Part shown: positions 41,005 through 50,638 of the stretch, one piece after another | Numbering within the stretch: position 1 is the first letter of the stretch | Layout: each line of letters starts with the position of its first letter | Assembly (NCBI GenBank): GCA_019744815.1 | Contig: JAIEUA010000013.1 | Span: 87,006-151,005 of the forward strand | Reading direction: 5' to 3' | Source: Phycisphaerales bacterium | GTDB lineage: Bacteria > Planctomycetota > Phycisphaerae > Phycisphaerales > UBA1924 | Length of the DNA stretch: 64,000 nt | Translations under genes and position numbers: made by a program | The notes under the pieces: model-generated | Databases searched by the model: none | What the model was told of the DNA's origin: nothing | Seen by the model: only the letters and a program-made list of their open reading frames with translations

Positions 41005-41161
41005 AGGCCAGAGTGCCGTCGACCGACATCCGGCCAGCGGCCGCGAACCGGGCCCCCGCCGCGGGGCTACGAACGGTTGTGACGATCGTGACTTTGAGCG
41101 CGAGACCCGCCCGCGTGCAGGATTCGCCGTGGGGGTGTCGGCGATCCGATGAAATGAGAGC

Positions 41162-43867
41162 ATGCAGACCCGCGATCAGGACCTATCGATGAACGCAACA
41201 GCCATCCAACCCGGGCGTGTGGAAGTCCCAGCAGCGTCTCGTTCGTTCCCGCGGCTCCTGGCGCTGGTGGTCGGCGCCGGCGCGTGCTGCTCGGTGGCGT
41301 TCGGGCAGGCCAAGCCAGCCGCTCCGAAGCCCGCCGCGCCCGCTTCGCCGGCTCCCGATCAACTGGTGGCGGTGGGGGTGGGCGGATCCCGAAACGAGCC
41401 CGCGGCGGACGCGGCGGGGTGGTCGGCGCCGGAGCAGGCCGGGCGTGCGATCGCTCGCCTGGCCATTCTGGATCTGCGGTTGAGCCCCGATCCGGGCCCC
41501 CGCGAGTACAAGCTCGCGGCCATGCTCACGCGGATCGCGCAGCGGTACCTGCCTTCGGACGCCGATCTGGTCCGCCGCCAGGTGGAGAGCGAGTGGAACG
41601 CCGAGGACCAGGACGCCGCGGTCGAGGCGACGCAGCGGCTGCTGAAGCTCGATCCCCGGGACACCGTCGCTCAATTGAGGCTGGTCTCGCACCGCATCAA
41701 CTCGATCCAGACGACCGAGGAGCGGCTCAACGCGTACGAGCGGTTTTTGTCCGACGCGGGCAAGGGGCTGGACCGCTCGATCCGAAGCCGGCTGGCGCTC
41801 GATTGCGCGCTCCTGTACCGGGAGCGGGGCGACGAAGAGAAGTTCGTGAGCCGGCTGAAGCTGGCGACCGGGCTGGACGGGACGAACAAGGAAGCCGCCC
41901 TGCTGGCGTTCACGTACTTCTCCGAGTCGGTGCAGGACACGCAGGGCAAGGCCGAGCTCCTGCTGAACATGCTCTACGCCGACCCGCTGGATTCCAGCGT
42001 GTACTTGCAGCTCGCCGAGCAACTGGCGTCGGGCGGCGCGTTCACGGGCGCGTCGCGGATGTACAAGATGGGCGAGAAGGTGCTGATCGGCGCCGGCTCG
42101 ATCCTCTCGGGCGAGCAGGAGCTTAAGAAGTTCATGCTCTCCTGGCACGTCTCGGGCGCCAAGGCGGTCCGCGAGGAACTGGAGAAGTCGCTGGCGGGCG
42201 AGCGGTTCAGCGCGCAGCAGGCGGCCGACCGTCAGAAGATCATGAACGTCCCCGGCGAAGAGATCATCGATCCCATGGCGTTCCGCCTGCCCCGGGCCGC
42301 CGAGCAGATGCGATGCCTCGCGTCCTTCGGCGAGGGCAACGAGGCCGCGGTGATCACGTCCCTCAACGACCTCACCCTGACGGTCGAAAAGATGAAGGCC
42401 GACGTCGCAGATCCCGCCAAGCTGCCCAAAGAGATGACGCTGGAGGACGGCCAGAAGATCGCGCGCGACGCTCAGGTGGATCTCGCCGTGCTCCGCGCGT
42501 TCACCGGAGTCCAGCTCGAGAAGGTTGACGCGGGCCTTGAGAATCTGGTCTTTCCTCTCGAGCAGGGCGATATCCGTCCCGCGCTGGTCGGCGCGATGAT
42601 GAAGGCCAACCAGGGCCAGCACGCCGAGGCCATCGCCACCTGCCGCGAGCTGATCCAGCGGGAGGGAACGCCCTCACCCGACGGCGTGATCGACGCGACC
42701 ATGATGGCACGCCTCTCGATCGCCAAGAGCCTTGTCGCGACCGGGGGGACCGCCGAGGCGGGCGAGATCTACCGCGAGATCATCCGCGAGAGCCCGCTGA
42801 GCGCGATGGGCGCCATGGCGGCAACCCTGCTCGATAAAATGCGTGGCAAGAAAGAGGCTTTGTTCGCGCACACCGACGCGCTCGAGAAGCTCGCGGCCGG
42901 CGTGCCGCGGTGGGTGGAAGAGATCGTGACCCAGCCCCGGACCTTCGTGGGCCTCATCGCGACCCCGGTCCTCTCCAGCCAGGACCCGCTGGCCCCGATG
43001 ATGGTGAAGATCTCGATGCGGAATCTCTCGGGCGTTCCGATGGCGGTGGGCTCGAGCCGCCCGATGAACAGCCGGATCTTGTTCACCTGCAATCTCGACA
43101 GCAAAGGGATCGACACCTCCAAGCACGCCAAGCCCGAGGTGATCGACATCGATCACCGATTGCGGCTGCTCCCCGGGGAAACGATCGAGACCACGGTCTG
43201 GGCCGACCCGGGGTATGCCGGCTGGTTCTCCGAGAACGTTGCCACCGGCGTTCTCCGCGGGAAGTACCGCCTCGTGCAAGGCTTCGTCACCACCCGGCGC
43301 GGGGTGATCGACCCCGGCCCCGGCTGTGTCCAGGCTGATCTGCCGGTGGTGGTGCGCACCACGCTGCGCGAGACCACGCTCCAAGCGTCGGAGCTCGTCG
43401 CCGAAGTCGCCAACGCCAACGAGAACTCCGTGGCCCGGCTGGCCGCCGCCGCCCGAGCGCTCGTCATCGGCGAGCCGCTCGCGACCCGTAAGCTGACCCC
43501 CGCGGATAAAGAGTCGATCGCCAAGGCCTTCGCGGCACGCTACGCGTCGCTCTCCCCGTTGCTGCGGGCGATTGTGCTCGCCACCCTGCCGCACGCCAGA
43601 CAGTCGCCCCCGTTCGCCGAGTTCGACAAGGTCGCGCTCACCGAGCAAGACCCGGCTCTGCTCCCGCTGGTCCTCGCGACCCGCGTCGCCGATGTTTCGA
43701 ATCCGCTCCTCGAGACGGCCAAGGCCAGCGCCGATCCGACCGTGAAGCTCTTCGCCACGCTGCACGCCGAGCGGCTCGAAGCCAAGTCGCCCTGCTTCGC
43801 AGCGGTCGGGCCGAGCACCGCGATCTCGTTCCTGCCCGAACCGACGCCCGGAGAGCCCGGCAAGTGA
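41162..43867 (+). CDS. Large exported helical-repeat protein, unknown function
   Basis: A 901-residue protein. The N-terminus is ambiguous (ATG 41162 or 41189, MNATAIQP) with a hydrophobic stretch at about 30-48 ending SVAFGQA, a likely signal peptide, then a Pro/Ala linker. Residues 95-570 form many paired helices resembling tetratricopeptide units (LLKLDPRDTVAQLRL, ALLYRERGDEEKFVSRLKLATGLD, LLLNMLYADPLDSSVYLQLAEQL). Residues 600-740 look beta-rich with a Cys. The last ~150 are helical. No known family is recognised. Its stop overlaps the GTG start of the next membrane protein, so the pair probably functions together at the envelope. Confidence 0.7.
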   Translation: MQTRDQDLSMNATAIQPGRVEVPAASRSFPRLLALVVGAGACCSVAFGQAKPAAPKPAAPASPAPDQLVAVGVGGSRNEPAADAAGWSAPEQAGRAIARLAILDLRLSPDPGPREYKLAAMLTRIAQRYLPSDADLVRRQVESEWNAEDQDAAVEATQRLLKLDPRDTVAQLRLVSHRINSIQTTEERLNAYERFLSDAGKGLDRSIRSRLALDCALLYRERGDEEKFVSRLKLATGLDGTNKEAALLAFTYFSESVQDTQGKAELLLNMLYADPLDSSVYLQLAEQLASGGAFTGASRMYKMGEKVLIGAGSILSGEQELKKFMLSWHVSGAKAVREELEKSLAGERFSAQQAADRQKIMNVPGEEIIDPMAFRLPRAAEQMRCLASFGEGNEAAVITSLNDLTLTVEKMKADVADPAKLPKEMTLEDGQKIARDAQVDLAVLRAFTGVQLEKVDAGLENLVFPLEQGDIRPALVGAMMKANQGQHAEAIATCRELIQREGTPSPDGVIDATMMARLSIAKSLVATGGTAEAGEIYREIIRESPLSAMGAMAATLLDKMRGKKEALFAHTDALEKLAAGVPRWVEEIVTQPRTFVGLIATPVLSSQDPLAPMMVKISMRNLSGVPMAVGSSRPMNSRILFTCNLDSKGIDTSKHAKPEVIDIDHRLRLLPGETIETTVWADPGYAGWFSENVATGVLRGKYRLVQGFVTTRRGVIDPGPGCVQADLPVVVRTTLRETTLQASELVAEVANANENSVARLAAAARALVIGEPLATRKLTPADKESIAKAFAARYASLSPLLRAIVLATLPHARQSPPFAEFDKVALTEQDPALLPLVLATRVADVSNPLLETAKASADPTVKLFATLHAERLEAKSPCFAAVGPSTAISFLPEPTPGEPGK

Positions 43868-44796
43868 TCGTGCCCCCCGACGCTCGCGGCACGCGCTGGC
43901 GATCGGTCGTGGCCTGGTCGCTGGGGTTGATGCTGCTGGCGGCGGCGATCGTCGCGGTGGTGCGCCAGTCCGACGCGGTCACGGCGGCATGGCGGGCGCT
44001 CGACCATCAGCGCTGGGCCGTGGTTCCTCTGGTGTTCCTCCCGGTTGTGTGCCTGTCGCTCGCGTCGCTGAGTTTTCTGGTGTTGACGCGACGCTTCGGA
44101 CATGTAGGCGTCCGCGAGATGTTCGCGCTGCTCGGGGCGGCGTGGCTGCTCAACTACCTCCCGCTCAAGCCCGGCGTCGCGGGACGGGTCGCGTACCACG
44201 CCGCGGTGAACGGGATCTCGTTCAAACACTGCATCGTCGTGGTGGTCCAGACCGTGGTCGTCGGCGTTTCCTGTTTCGCGGCTCAGTTCGGGCTCGCGCT
44301 GGGCTTGGCCACCCTCTGGCCCTCCAGCTCGGAGCTCTCTCGCGCGGGCGTTCTGGTGAGCCCGATGATCGTGGCGGCGGCGGGCGTGCTGGCACTCCGC
44401 GGATCCACCCGGTGGCCCCACGCGTGGCGCTACGCCGCGTCGTTCATCTTTCGATATCTGGATTCGCTCGTTTGGGGCGTGCGCTACGCGCTGGTGCTCC
44501 ACCTTGCGGGTGGAACACCCAGCGTCGCGGGCTGTGCCGCGATCGCCAGCGTGAGTCAGTCCTCGGCCCTCGTTCCCATCGGCGGCAACGCGATCGGCCT
44601 GCGGGAGTGGGCCGTCGGGCTGACGACCGACGCCCTGGGCGAGGAGTTCCTGCGAGGCGGCATGACGCTCGCCCAAGGGCTTTCCGCAGAACTGCTGAAC
44701 AGAGCTGGCGAGATAGCCGCTTCGATCCCGGTCGGCGTTGCCTGTGTGCTGTGGGTCGCCCGACGCCTGAAAACGCACCGTACCCACGCCGCCTAG
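43864..44796 (+). CDS. Flippase-like/lysylphosphatidylglycerol synthase-type membrane protein
   Basis: A 310-residue integral membrane protein with about eight hydrophobic segments. The pattern matches the UPF0104/LPG-synthase transmembrane family (EMFALLGAAWLLNYLPLKPGVAGRVAYHAAVNG, PLKPG and the later PIGGNAIGLREWAVGL motif around 235-252). Such proteins move or modify lipid-linked molecules. It starts with GTG overlapping the previous stop (GTGA), a sign of translational coupling with the exported repeat protein. It lacks the soluble synthase domain of MprF, so transport or flipping is more likely than aminoacyl-lipid synthesis. Confidence 0.75.
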   Translation: MIVPPDARGTRWRSVVAWSLGLMLLAAAIVAVVRQSDAVTAAWRALDHQRWAVVPLVFLPVVCLSLASLSFLVLTRRFGHVGVREMFALLGAAWLLNYLPLKPGVAGRVAYHAAVNGISFKHCIVVVVQTVVVGVSCFAAQFGLALGLATLWPSSSELSRAGVLVSPMIVAAAGVLALRGSTRWPHAWRYAASFIFRYLDSLVWGVRYALVLHLAGGTPSVAGCAAIASVSQSSALVPIGGNAIGLREWAVGLTTDALGEEFLRGGMTLAQGLSAELLNRAGEIAASIPVGVACVLWVARRLKTHRTHAA

Positions 44797-44964
44797 ACCG
44801 AAAAGCGATCATCGTTCTCAGACCACACCCCCTGCAACCCGAACCGCTCGCGAGCCGCTCCGTAGGGAATGGCGGCTGCCGCCTTCGAGCGCCTTCCCCA
44901 ACTTGTTCGCAGGACGCGAGCCGGGCGGGGCGGTCGGTCGATGGAAGAGAGGGGGTGGTTGCCC

Positions 44965-46071
44965 ATGGTCAGCAAGATCGAACAAGATCACCAGCGCTTC
45001 CGCCAGATCGTGCAAGGCAAGATCCGTCGCGACCTGCGCAAGTTCCTCTCCCGTGGCGAGCTGATCGGCAAAGAGGGCAAGCGATTCGTCTCGATCCCCG
45101 TTCATGACATTGACATTCCGACGTTCCGCTACGGCGACAACTCCGGCGGCGTCGGCATGGGAGAGGGCGAGGAAGGCCAATCCGTCGGCGGCGACAAGGG
45201 TCAGGGTGGCGAGCAGGAAGGCCGCCACCTGCTCGAGGTCGACGTCACGATGGAGGAACTCGCCGACATCCTCGCCGACGAACTCAAACTCCCCCGCATC
45301 CAGCCCCGCGGCGAGCACCGGATCACGACCATCCGCGACAAGTACAGCGGCATCCGCCCGGTCGGTCCGGCGGCGCTGCGCCACTTCAAGCGCACCTACC
45401 GCGAGGCGCTCAAGCGTCAGCTCTCGATGGGCACGTACAACCCCGAAGATCCGATCATCGTGCCGATCCGACACGACCTGCGCTACCGCAGCTGGAACGA
45501 GATCAAGAAGCCGCAGAGCAACGCGCTGATCGTGTACATGATGGACGTCTCCGGCTCGATGGGCGACGAGCAGAAGGAACTGGTCCGCCTCGAGGCGTTC
45601 TGGATCGACACCTGGCTCCGCCGCAACTACGAGGGCGTCGAGAGCCGCTACATCGTCCACGACGTCAAGGCGCAGGAAGTCGACCGCAAGACCTTCTTCA
45701 GCGTCCGCGAAGACGGCGGCACCCGCATCTCCAGCGCGTTCACCTGCTGCAAGGAGATGATCGACCAGCACTACGACCCCGCCTCGTGGAACACCTACCT
45801 GTTCCACTTCTCCGACGGCGACAACTCCTCCGACGCCGACAACCGGCTCTGCGTCAAGCTCCTCGAAGAGCAGTTGCTCCCCATCTGCAACCTCTTCGGC
45901 TACTGCCAGGTCACGAGCGCCTACGGCAGCGGCTCGTTCCTGAACGTCCTCAACGACGCGTTCAAGGACGGCGCCGCCGACGAGCTCGGCCCGCGGCTCA
46001 TCACCAGCAAGGTCAACGGCCGCGACGATATCTACGACTCGCTCAAGACCTTCTTCAAGGCCGGTCGCTGA
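44965..46071 (+). CDS. DUF444 (YeaH/YhbH) family protein with VWA-like domain
   Basis: A 368-residue protein starting MVSKIEQDHQRFRQIVQGKIRRDLRKFLS, the family hallmark. A His-rich/Gly linker follows (about 70-100), then a von Willebrand-A-like fold with MIDAS residues DVSGSMGD (about 195-202), TRISSAF and HFSDGDNSS. In many bacteria this gene is grouped with the kinase prkA and spoVR; neither is in the window. ATG at 44965 was chosen over an open frame 32 codons longer, since all similarity starts here. The role, probably in stress response, is unproven. Confidence 0.9.
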   Translation: MVSKIEQDHQRFRQIVQGKIRRDLRKFLSRGELIGKEGKRFVSIPVHDIDIPTFRYGDNSGGVGMGEGEEGQSVGGDKGQGGEQEGRHLLEVDVTMEELADILADELKLPRIQPRGEHRITTIRDKYSGIRPVGPAALRHFKRTYREALKRQLSMGTYNPEDPIIVPIRHDLRYRSWNEIKKPQSNALIVYMMDVSGSMGDEQKELVRLEAFWIDTWLRRNYEGVESRYIVHDVKAQEVDRKTFFSVREDGGTRISSAFTCCKEMIDQHYDPASWNTYLFHFSDGDNSSDADNRLCVKLLEEQLLPICNLFGYCQVTSAYGSGSFLNVLNDAFKDGAADELGPRLITSKVNGRDDIYDSLKTFFKAGR

Positions 46072-46084
46072 GCCCAATACGAAC

Positions 46085-46102
46085 CCCACGCGCAAGCGTG
46101 GG
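46085..46102. repeat. CCCACGC-GCAA-GCGTGGG hairpin
   Basis: A perfect seven-base stem with a GCAA tetraloop, followed by CTCACTGCC. It shares the stem-GNAA-stem plan and an adjacent GAGC/GCTC with the REP hairpins around the RAYT unit, which suggests a related solo REP. It lies 14 bases past the DUF444 stop. Confidence 0.6.
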
Positions 46103-46235
46103 CTCACTGCCGCATTCCTCACCGCACGTCGCCCCGCGTGGAACCGCAACCCGATCCGCGTGTCCTCAATCCCCGCGCGGCATTTCGTGCATCTGATTCC
46201 GCCCCGCTGGCGTTACACTTCATGCACGCCCTCGC

Positions 46236-46784
46236 ATGATGCTCTTCCCCGCCTATGCCCTGGTGGTGTGGTATTTCGCTATGAAGTGGCGGCGGATGTG
46301 GCGTGGGTTCGCCGCCGTCGCCCTGGGCACGCTGGGTGTGCACTTCGTTGCGATGTTGTACATGAAGATCGGCCTGCTCTTCGGCATGTCGCGGGTCGAG
46401 TCGATGCTGCTCTTGCTCTACCCCTTCGCCGGGATGGTCGCGGTGGTGGGGCTCTATTTGGCGATGCTCCCCCGCGTGGCTCATGAAGCCTGCCGCCAGT
46501 GCGGCTACAGCCTGCACGGGCTCGAAGAGCGCGGCCGAGACGGGCTCATCGTCTGCCCCGAGTGTGGCTGCCGACACGCGGTGGCGCAGCCGAGCGACCC
46601 GAACTGCACCCAGTGCGGCCACGCCGTGCGCCCGCACGGGCGCGACGACTGGATCTGCACCGGTTGCGGCGTGCACCACATCGAACGCGTGGTCGTGTAC
46701 TCCAAGCCGCCGCCCGCGCCTGTCGGACGCGTTCCGCACGACACGCCCGAGCCGACTCCCGCTCAGAGCGCCGATGCGGCTTGA
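46236..46784 (+). CDS. Membrane protein with two zinc ribbons
   Basis: A 182-residue protein with three hydrophobic segments (about 5-18, 25-45, 55-80), then two zinc-ribbon-like modules: CRQCGYSLHGLEERGRDGLIVCPECG (Cys pairs about 86/89 and 107/110), and CTQCGHAVRPHGRDDWICTGCG (about 124/127 and 140/143). The C-terminus is Pro-rich. This resembles other small Phycisphaerae membrane proteins; the function is unknown. The 3' end overlaps the convergent CoaE-fusion gene by 22 bases. Confidence 0.7.
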   Translation: MMLFPAYALVVWYFAMKWRRMWRGFAAVALGTLGVHFVAMLYMKIGLLFGMSRVESMLLLLYPFAGMVAVVGLYLAMLPRVAHEACRQCGYSLHGLEERGRDGLIVCPECGCRHAVAQPSDPNCTQCGHAVRPHGRDDWICTGCGVHHIERVVVYSKPPPAPVGRVPHDTPEPTPAQSADAA

Positions 46785-47860
46785 TGTCCGAGCTCGCCCC
46801 GCACCCGTGTGATCAAATCCGAGACCTGCCGCTCCAGCGCAGCAAGATCCGCATCGTTGCGCACGACGTAACGGGACCGCCGCTTCTTCTCTTCGAGCGG
46901 CCACTGTGCCGCTTCGCGCCGGTCGAGCTCCTCTTCGCTCCACCCGCGGCCTTGCACGCGTGCCAGCCGTTGCTCCCGTGGCGCATCGACAAAGACCACC
47001 GCGTCGCACTCGCGATCCACGCCCGCTTCCAGGAGCAGCGGTGCATCGATGATCGCCAGGTCTACACCCTTCGCCTCCGCCTGCGCGAGCACGTCCGCCC
47101 GCGACGCGCGCACGATCGGGTGCACCAATTCCTCGAGCCGCTTGCGCTGGGCCGGGTCGGCGAAGACGATGTCCGCGACCTTGCGGCGATCGATCTCGCC
47201 GGTCGCATCCAGCACGCCATTGCCCCACCACGAAACCAACGTCCGCCGCACGTCCTCACGCCGCAGCGCTTCCTTGGCCTGCGTGTCGGAATCCAGCACC
47301 AGCGCCCCGTGCGACGCGAACGCCTTGGCCACCGCGCTCTTGCCCGAGCCGATGCCTCCCACAAGCCCGAGCACGATCGCCCGCTTGGGCGCACCGCCCA
47401 TGGCCCGCGCGACCGCCGCCCGGACGCGGTCCAGCACCTTCTCGGGTTCGTCCACGCTGAGCCACACCGCCTCGACCGTGTCGGTACCGGCGGAGGCGAA
47501 CCCGAGCGTGCCGACGCCCGCGAGCCGCTCGGTGAACTTCTTGCTCAGCACGCTGTGCTGGATGCGCCCCAGCGGAATCTCGACGGTGAAGCGTGAGAAG
47601 ACGCCGTGGGTCGCGCGGAGGTGTGAACGGGTCAGCTCATACCGGGCGCAAGCCCGCCAGATGATCTCCCAGACGGTGCGCCCGACGACGAGCACGAACG
47701 CCGCCGCCATCAGCGCCGTCGCCCGCGCGCTGGGCGGCATGAACCAGGCCCACACGAACAAACCGACGCCGATGGCCAGCAGAGGAAGCGGGCGCAGCAC
47801 GATCGCCGCCGCGGACGGGCGGATCACAAACTCCTGCGGCGTGCTGGGCGCGTTGTGCAT
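46763..47860 (-). CDS. coaE: Membrane PH-domain / dephospho-CoA kinase fusion
   Basis: A 365-residue chimera. Residues 1-155 are a bacterial PH-like (YdbS/YdbT, DUF304) module with two transmembrane helices (about 23-41 and 46-63), then [27 protein letters not shown]. Residues 160-365 are dephospho-CoA kinase, the last step of CoA synthesis: P-loop [11 protein letters not shown] (165-175), [22 protein letters not shown] ([12 protein letters not shown]), and [16 protein letters not shown]. No stop or strong ribosome-binding site separates the two, though ATG at 47401 could in theory start a lone CoaE. ATG at 47860 starts [11 protein letters not shown]. The fusion would place CoaE at the membrane; this is inference. 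Confidence 0.85.
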   Translation of the reverse strand: MHNAPSTPQEFVIRPSAAAIVLRPLPLLAIGVGLFVWAWFMPPSARATALMAAAFVLVVGRTVWEIIWRACARYELTRSHLRATHGVFSRFTVEIPLGRIQHSVLSKKFTERLAGVGTLGFASAGTDTVEAVWLSVDEPEKVLDRVRAAVARAMGGAPKRAIVLGLVGGIGSGKSAVAKAFASHGALVLDSDTQAKEALRREDVRRTLVSWWGNGVLDATGEIDRRKVADIVFADPAQRKRLEELVHPIVRASRADVLAQAEAKGVDLAIIDAPLLLEAGVDRECDAVVFVDAPREQRLARVQGRGWSEEELDRREAAQWPLEEKKRRSRYVVRNDADLAALERQVSDLITRVRGELGHQAASAL

Positions 47861-48220
47861 CACGCGATCTTGACAGAGTATCGACTCCCCCGCACCCCGC
47901 GCGGGAAAATCGTGCAGTTGCCGCCCCGAATCGCCGACGCTATAGTGTGTCCGGCCAACGCGGAGGTTGCTCTCGACCTCCGAACGCCTCGCGGCGACGT
48001 GGCGACTTCCCCTGACTTTCGAGTGTCCCCGGCCCGTCACGTGCCCCTTCCCCAGAAGGCCGTCGTGCGAACCGTGGAAGGCATTCGCGATTCCCCCCAC
48101 CTGTCACGCTGTCGCGGCCGCTCGGCCGCGGTACCGCAGCCCTCGCGGGTTTCCCTTCTTTTTCAACCATTCTGCGTTCGCAACGTCACGGCACTCGCCG
48201 CGACCGGGAGTATCGAGTTC
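47861..48220. other. Promoter region and long leader of rho
   Basis: This 360-base divergent gap lies between the PH-CoaE gene and rho. A strong promoter at 47918-47946 gives a ~270-base leader. The stretch 48000-48100 is rich in C and poor in structure (TTTCGAGTGTCCCC, CACGTGCCCCTTCCCC), as expected for a Rho-utilisation site. A GCGGCCGC/GCGGCCGC-type hairpin lies near 48113-48130 and a pyrimidine run (TTTCCCTTCTTTTTC) at 48150-48164. Autogenous attenuation is plausible but inferred. Confidence 0.45.
47918..47946 (+). promoter_or_regulatory. Sigma-70-type promoter of rho
   Basis: TTGCCG (47918-47923), a 17-base spacer, then TATAGT (47941-47946), a five-of-six match in the -10 box. It is the best promoter match in this part of the window. 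Confidence 0.65.
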
Positions 48221-50377
48221 ATGGCCAAGTCCTCCGGCGATAAGTCCTCCGACAAGTCCAGCGACAAGTCCGAACGCAAGTTCCGTCCGGTCGGCCCGCG
48301 CCGCGACTCCAAGAAGTCCGCCGCCGTCGCCGAGGCCAAGCCCGAGCCGAAGTCCGAGTCCAGGGCCGAAGCCAAGCCCGCGCCCAAGTTCGAAGCCCCG
48401 ATCGAGACGCCGCGCCCCGCCCGCGAGGTCGAAGCCCCGCGTCCCGCCGAGGCACCCCGGAACGATCGCCCGCAGCGCGACTTCCCGCCCCGTGATTGCT
48501 TCGAGCGTCCCCGCTATCAGGACATGCCCCCCGAGTCGCCCGCCAGCCCGCCGCGTCAGAACAGCGGCCAGGGTGGATCGGGCGGCTCGAACGCGGGTTC
48601 CAATTCCGGTTCGCACGCAAGTCCACAGCAGGGTTCTCAGCAGGGTTCACAGCAAGGCTCGCACTCCGGCGGCGGCCAGTACGCCCCGGGTCACCACGGC
48701 GGACACCGCGGCCAGCACCAGAATCACGCCAACGACTCCGGCGGCGACTCCGACGGCCCGTCCCAGGGCGGCGCTCCCAGCCAGCAGAACTCCGGCGGCC
48801 AGGGCGGCGAGCGTCCGTGGCAGGGCGGCGGGGGCGGCGGCCACGACCGCGACTTCGGTGGCGGTTGGAACGACCGCGGCGGTCGCCGCAAGCGCAAGAA
48901 GCGTCGCGGCGGCATGGGCTTCGGCGGTCCCGGCGGACCCGGTGGTGGGGGAGGCGGCGGAGGTGGTGGCGGCGGCGATCGCCCGCGGCCTTCCTTCGGC
49001 GGCGGGTACCAGCGGTACAACCCCGGCGAACTGCCCAGCGATGAGGAACTCGAACGCGAAGGCATCGAACTCGAGAAGGCCGCGAAGAGCGCCGACCCCG
49101 CGGCCCTCAAGAACGCCATCAGCATCAACGAACTCCAGCTCATGGAGATCGACGACCTCTTCAAGGTCGCGACCAAGGAAGGTCTCACCGACTTCCACCA
49201 GACCCCCAAGCAGGAACTCATCTTCAAGATCCTGAAGGCCCGCGCCGCCAAGCAGGGCCTCATGTTCGGCGAAGGCACGCTCGAGATCATGCCCGACGGC
49301 TTCGGCTTCCTCCGCTCCCCCGAGCAGAGCTACCTGCCCGGACCGGATGACATCTACGTCGGACCCACTGTCGTCCGTCGCCTCGGCCTGCGTCGTGGCA
49401 TGACCGTCCGCGGCATGGTCCGCCCGCCCAAGGAGAGCGAGCGCTACTTCGCCCTGCTCCGCGTCGAGACCGTCAACGGCAAGGACCCCAAGGCCATTGC
49501 CGACATCGTCAACTTCGAAGACCTCACTCCTCTGCACCCCGAGAAGCGGTACGTCCTTGAAACGACGCCCGACGAGATCGAGTGCCGCGTGATGGACCTG
49601 GTCGCTCCCATCGGCAAGGGCCAGCGCGCCCTCATCGTCGCGCCGCCCCGCACGGGCAAGACGGTGCTGATGCAGAAGATGACCAAGGCGATCACCAAGA
49701 ACTACCCGGACGTCAAGATCATCGTCCTGCTGGTGGACGAGCGTCCGGAAGAAGTGACCGACTTCAAGCGCCACTGCTCGGCCAAGAACGTGGAAGTCGT
49801 CGCCTCCACCTTCGACGAGCAGAGCCACCGCCACGTGCAGGTCTGCGAGATGGTCATCGAGAAGGCCAAGCGCATGGTCGAGTTCGGCGAGCACGTCGTG
49901 ATCCTGCTCGACTCGATCACCCGCATGGCCCGCGCCTACAACGCCGAGATGCCGCATTCCGGCAAGATCATGACCGGCGGTCTTGACTCCAACGCCCTGC
50001 AGCGTCCCAAGAAGTTCTTCGGCGCCGCCCGCTACATCGAACGCGGCGGATCGCTCACCATCATCGGCACCGCGCTCGTCGACACCGGCTCCAAGATGGA
50101 CGAGGTGATCTTCGAGGAGTTCAAGGGCACGGGCAACAGCGAGCTCCACCTCGACCGCAAGCTGGTCGAGAAGCGCATCTGGCCGGCGATCGACGTCGCC
50201 GCCTCAGGCACGCGCCGCGAGGAACTGCTCCTCGACGGCAAGGAGCTGGAACTGGTCCACCGCCTCCGCAAGGTCCTCAGCGACATGAACGTCGTCGAGG
50301 CCATGGAACTGCTCAAGGGCCGCCTGAAGAAGGTCAAGACCAACGCCGAGTTCCTTATGACGATGGCGCTGGGTTGA
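48221..50377 (+). CDS. rho: Transcription termination factor Rho with a long disordered N-terminus
   Basis: Hexameric RNA helicase that ends transcription. At 718 residues it is ~300 longer than E. coli Rho. Residues 1-265 are low-complexity: Lys/Ser (DKSSDKS), Pro/Glu, then Gly/Ser/Gln/His with QQGS repeats (about 135-147) and a run of glycines after [13 protein letters not shown] (RGG/basic, about 222-235). The Rho_N helix region ([17 protein letters not shown], about 325-341) and the OB fold ([13 protein letters not shown]) follow. The ATPase has Walker [11 protein letters not shown] (about 472-481), [27 protein letters not shown] and [37 protein letters not shown] at 48221 has GGGAG ten bases upstream. 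Confidence 0.96.
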   Translation: MAKSSGDKSSDKSSDKSERKFRPVGPRRDSKKSAAVAEAKPEPKSESRAEAKPAPKFEAPIETPRPAREVEAPRPAEAPRNDRPQRDFPPRDCFERPRYQDMPPESPASPPRQNSGQGGSGGSNAGSNSGSHASPQQGSQQGSQQGSHSGGGQYAPGHHGGHRGQHQNHANDSGGDSDGPSQGGAPSQQNSGGQGGERPWQGGGGGGHDRDFGGGWNDRGGRRKRKKRRGGMGFGGPGGPGGGGGGGGGGGGDRPRPSFGGGYQRYNPGELPSDEELEREGIELEKAAKSADPAALKNAISINELQLMEIDDLFKVATKEGLTDFHQTPKQELIFKILKARAAKQGLMFGEGTLEIMPDGFGFLRSPEQSYLPGPDDIYVGPTVVRRLGLRRGMTVRGMVRPPKESERYFALLRVETVNGKDPKAIADIVNFEDLTPLHPEKRYVLETTPDEIECRVMDLVAPIGKGQRALIVAPPRTGKTVLMQKMTKAITKNYPDVKIIVLLVDERPEEVTDFKRHCSAKNVEVVASTFDEQSHRHVQVCEMVIEKAKRMVEFGEHVVILLDSITRMARAYNAEMPHSGKIMTGGLDSNALQRPKKFFGAARYIERGGSLTIIGTALVDTGSKMDEVIFEEFKGTGNSELHLDRKLVEKRIWPAIDVAASGTRREELLLDGKELELVHRLRKVLSDMNVVEAMELLKGRLKKVKTNAEFLMTMALG

Positions 50378-50443
50378 TCGAGTGTGTTCGCGATGCGGTG
50401 TACAGGCTGATTGAGAAGGTCGACCGAGCCGGCCGACCCAAGA

Positions 50444-50574
50444 CGCCGAGGCTGACGAGTCTTCGAGGAAGCCTCGGATCGTCGACAACGCGTGATCCCG
50501 ATCGTCCCGTCGCTTCGTGCGTGGTTCCCGCAGACCATCCGCGGCTTCCTCGCCAAGCCTCGTCAGCCTCGGCG
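50444..50574. repeat. Nested inverted repeats between convergent rho and gldG-like genes
   Basis: The outer arms CGCCGAGGCTGACGAG (50444-50459) and CTCGTCAGCCTCGGCG (50559-50574) are perfect over 16 bases. Within the ~100-base interior are shorter repeats, including GGATCGTCG ... GATCGTCC. There is no T-run, so it looks like another cruciform-capable element rather than a simple terminator. It fills most of the 261-base convergent gap. Confidence 0.6.
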
Positions 50575-50638
50575 CCTCAGCCGGTTCGCTGTCCAATGGT
50601 CCGTCGTGATCGCCCGTGCTTCCCGCGGACGCCCACGC

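Noticed and set aside
47401..47860. Separate PH-domain gene upstream of an independent coaE
   Set aside because: No stop codon and no ribosome-binding site at the internal ATG 47401; a single fused gene is the simpler reading, although not proven.
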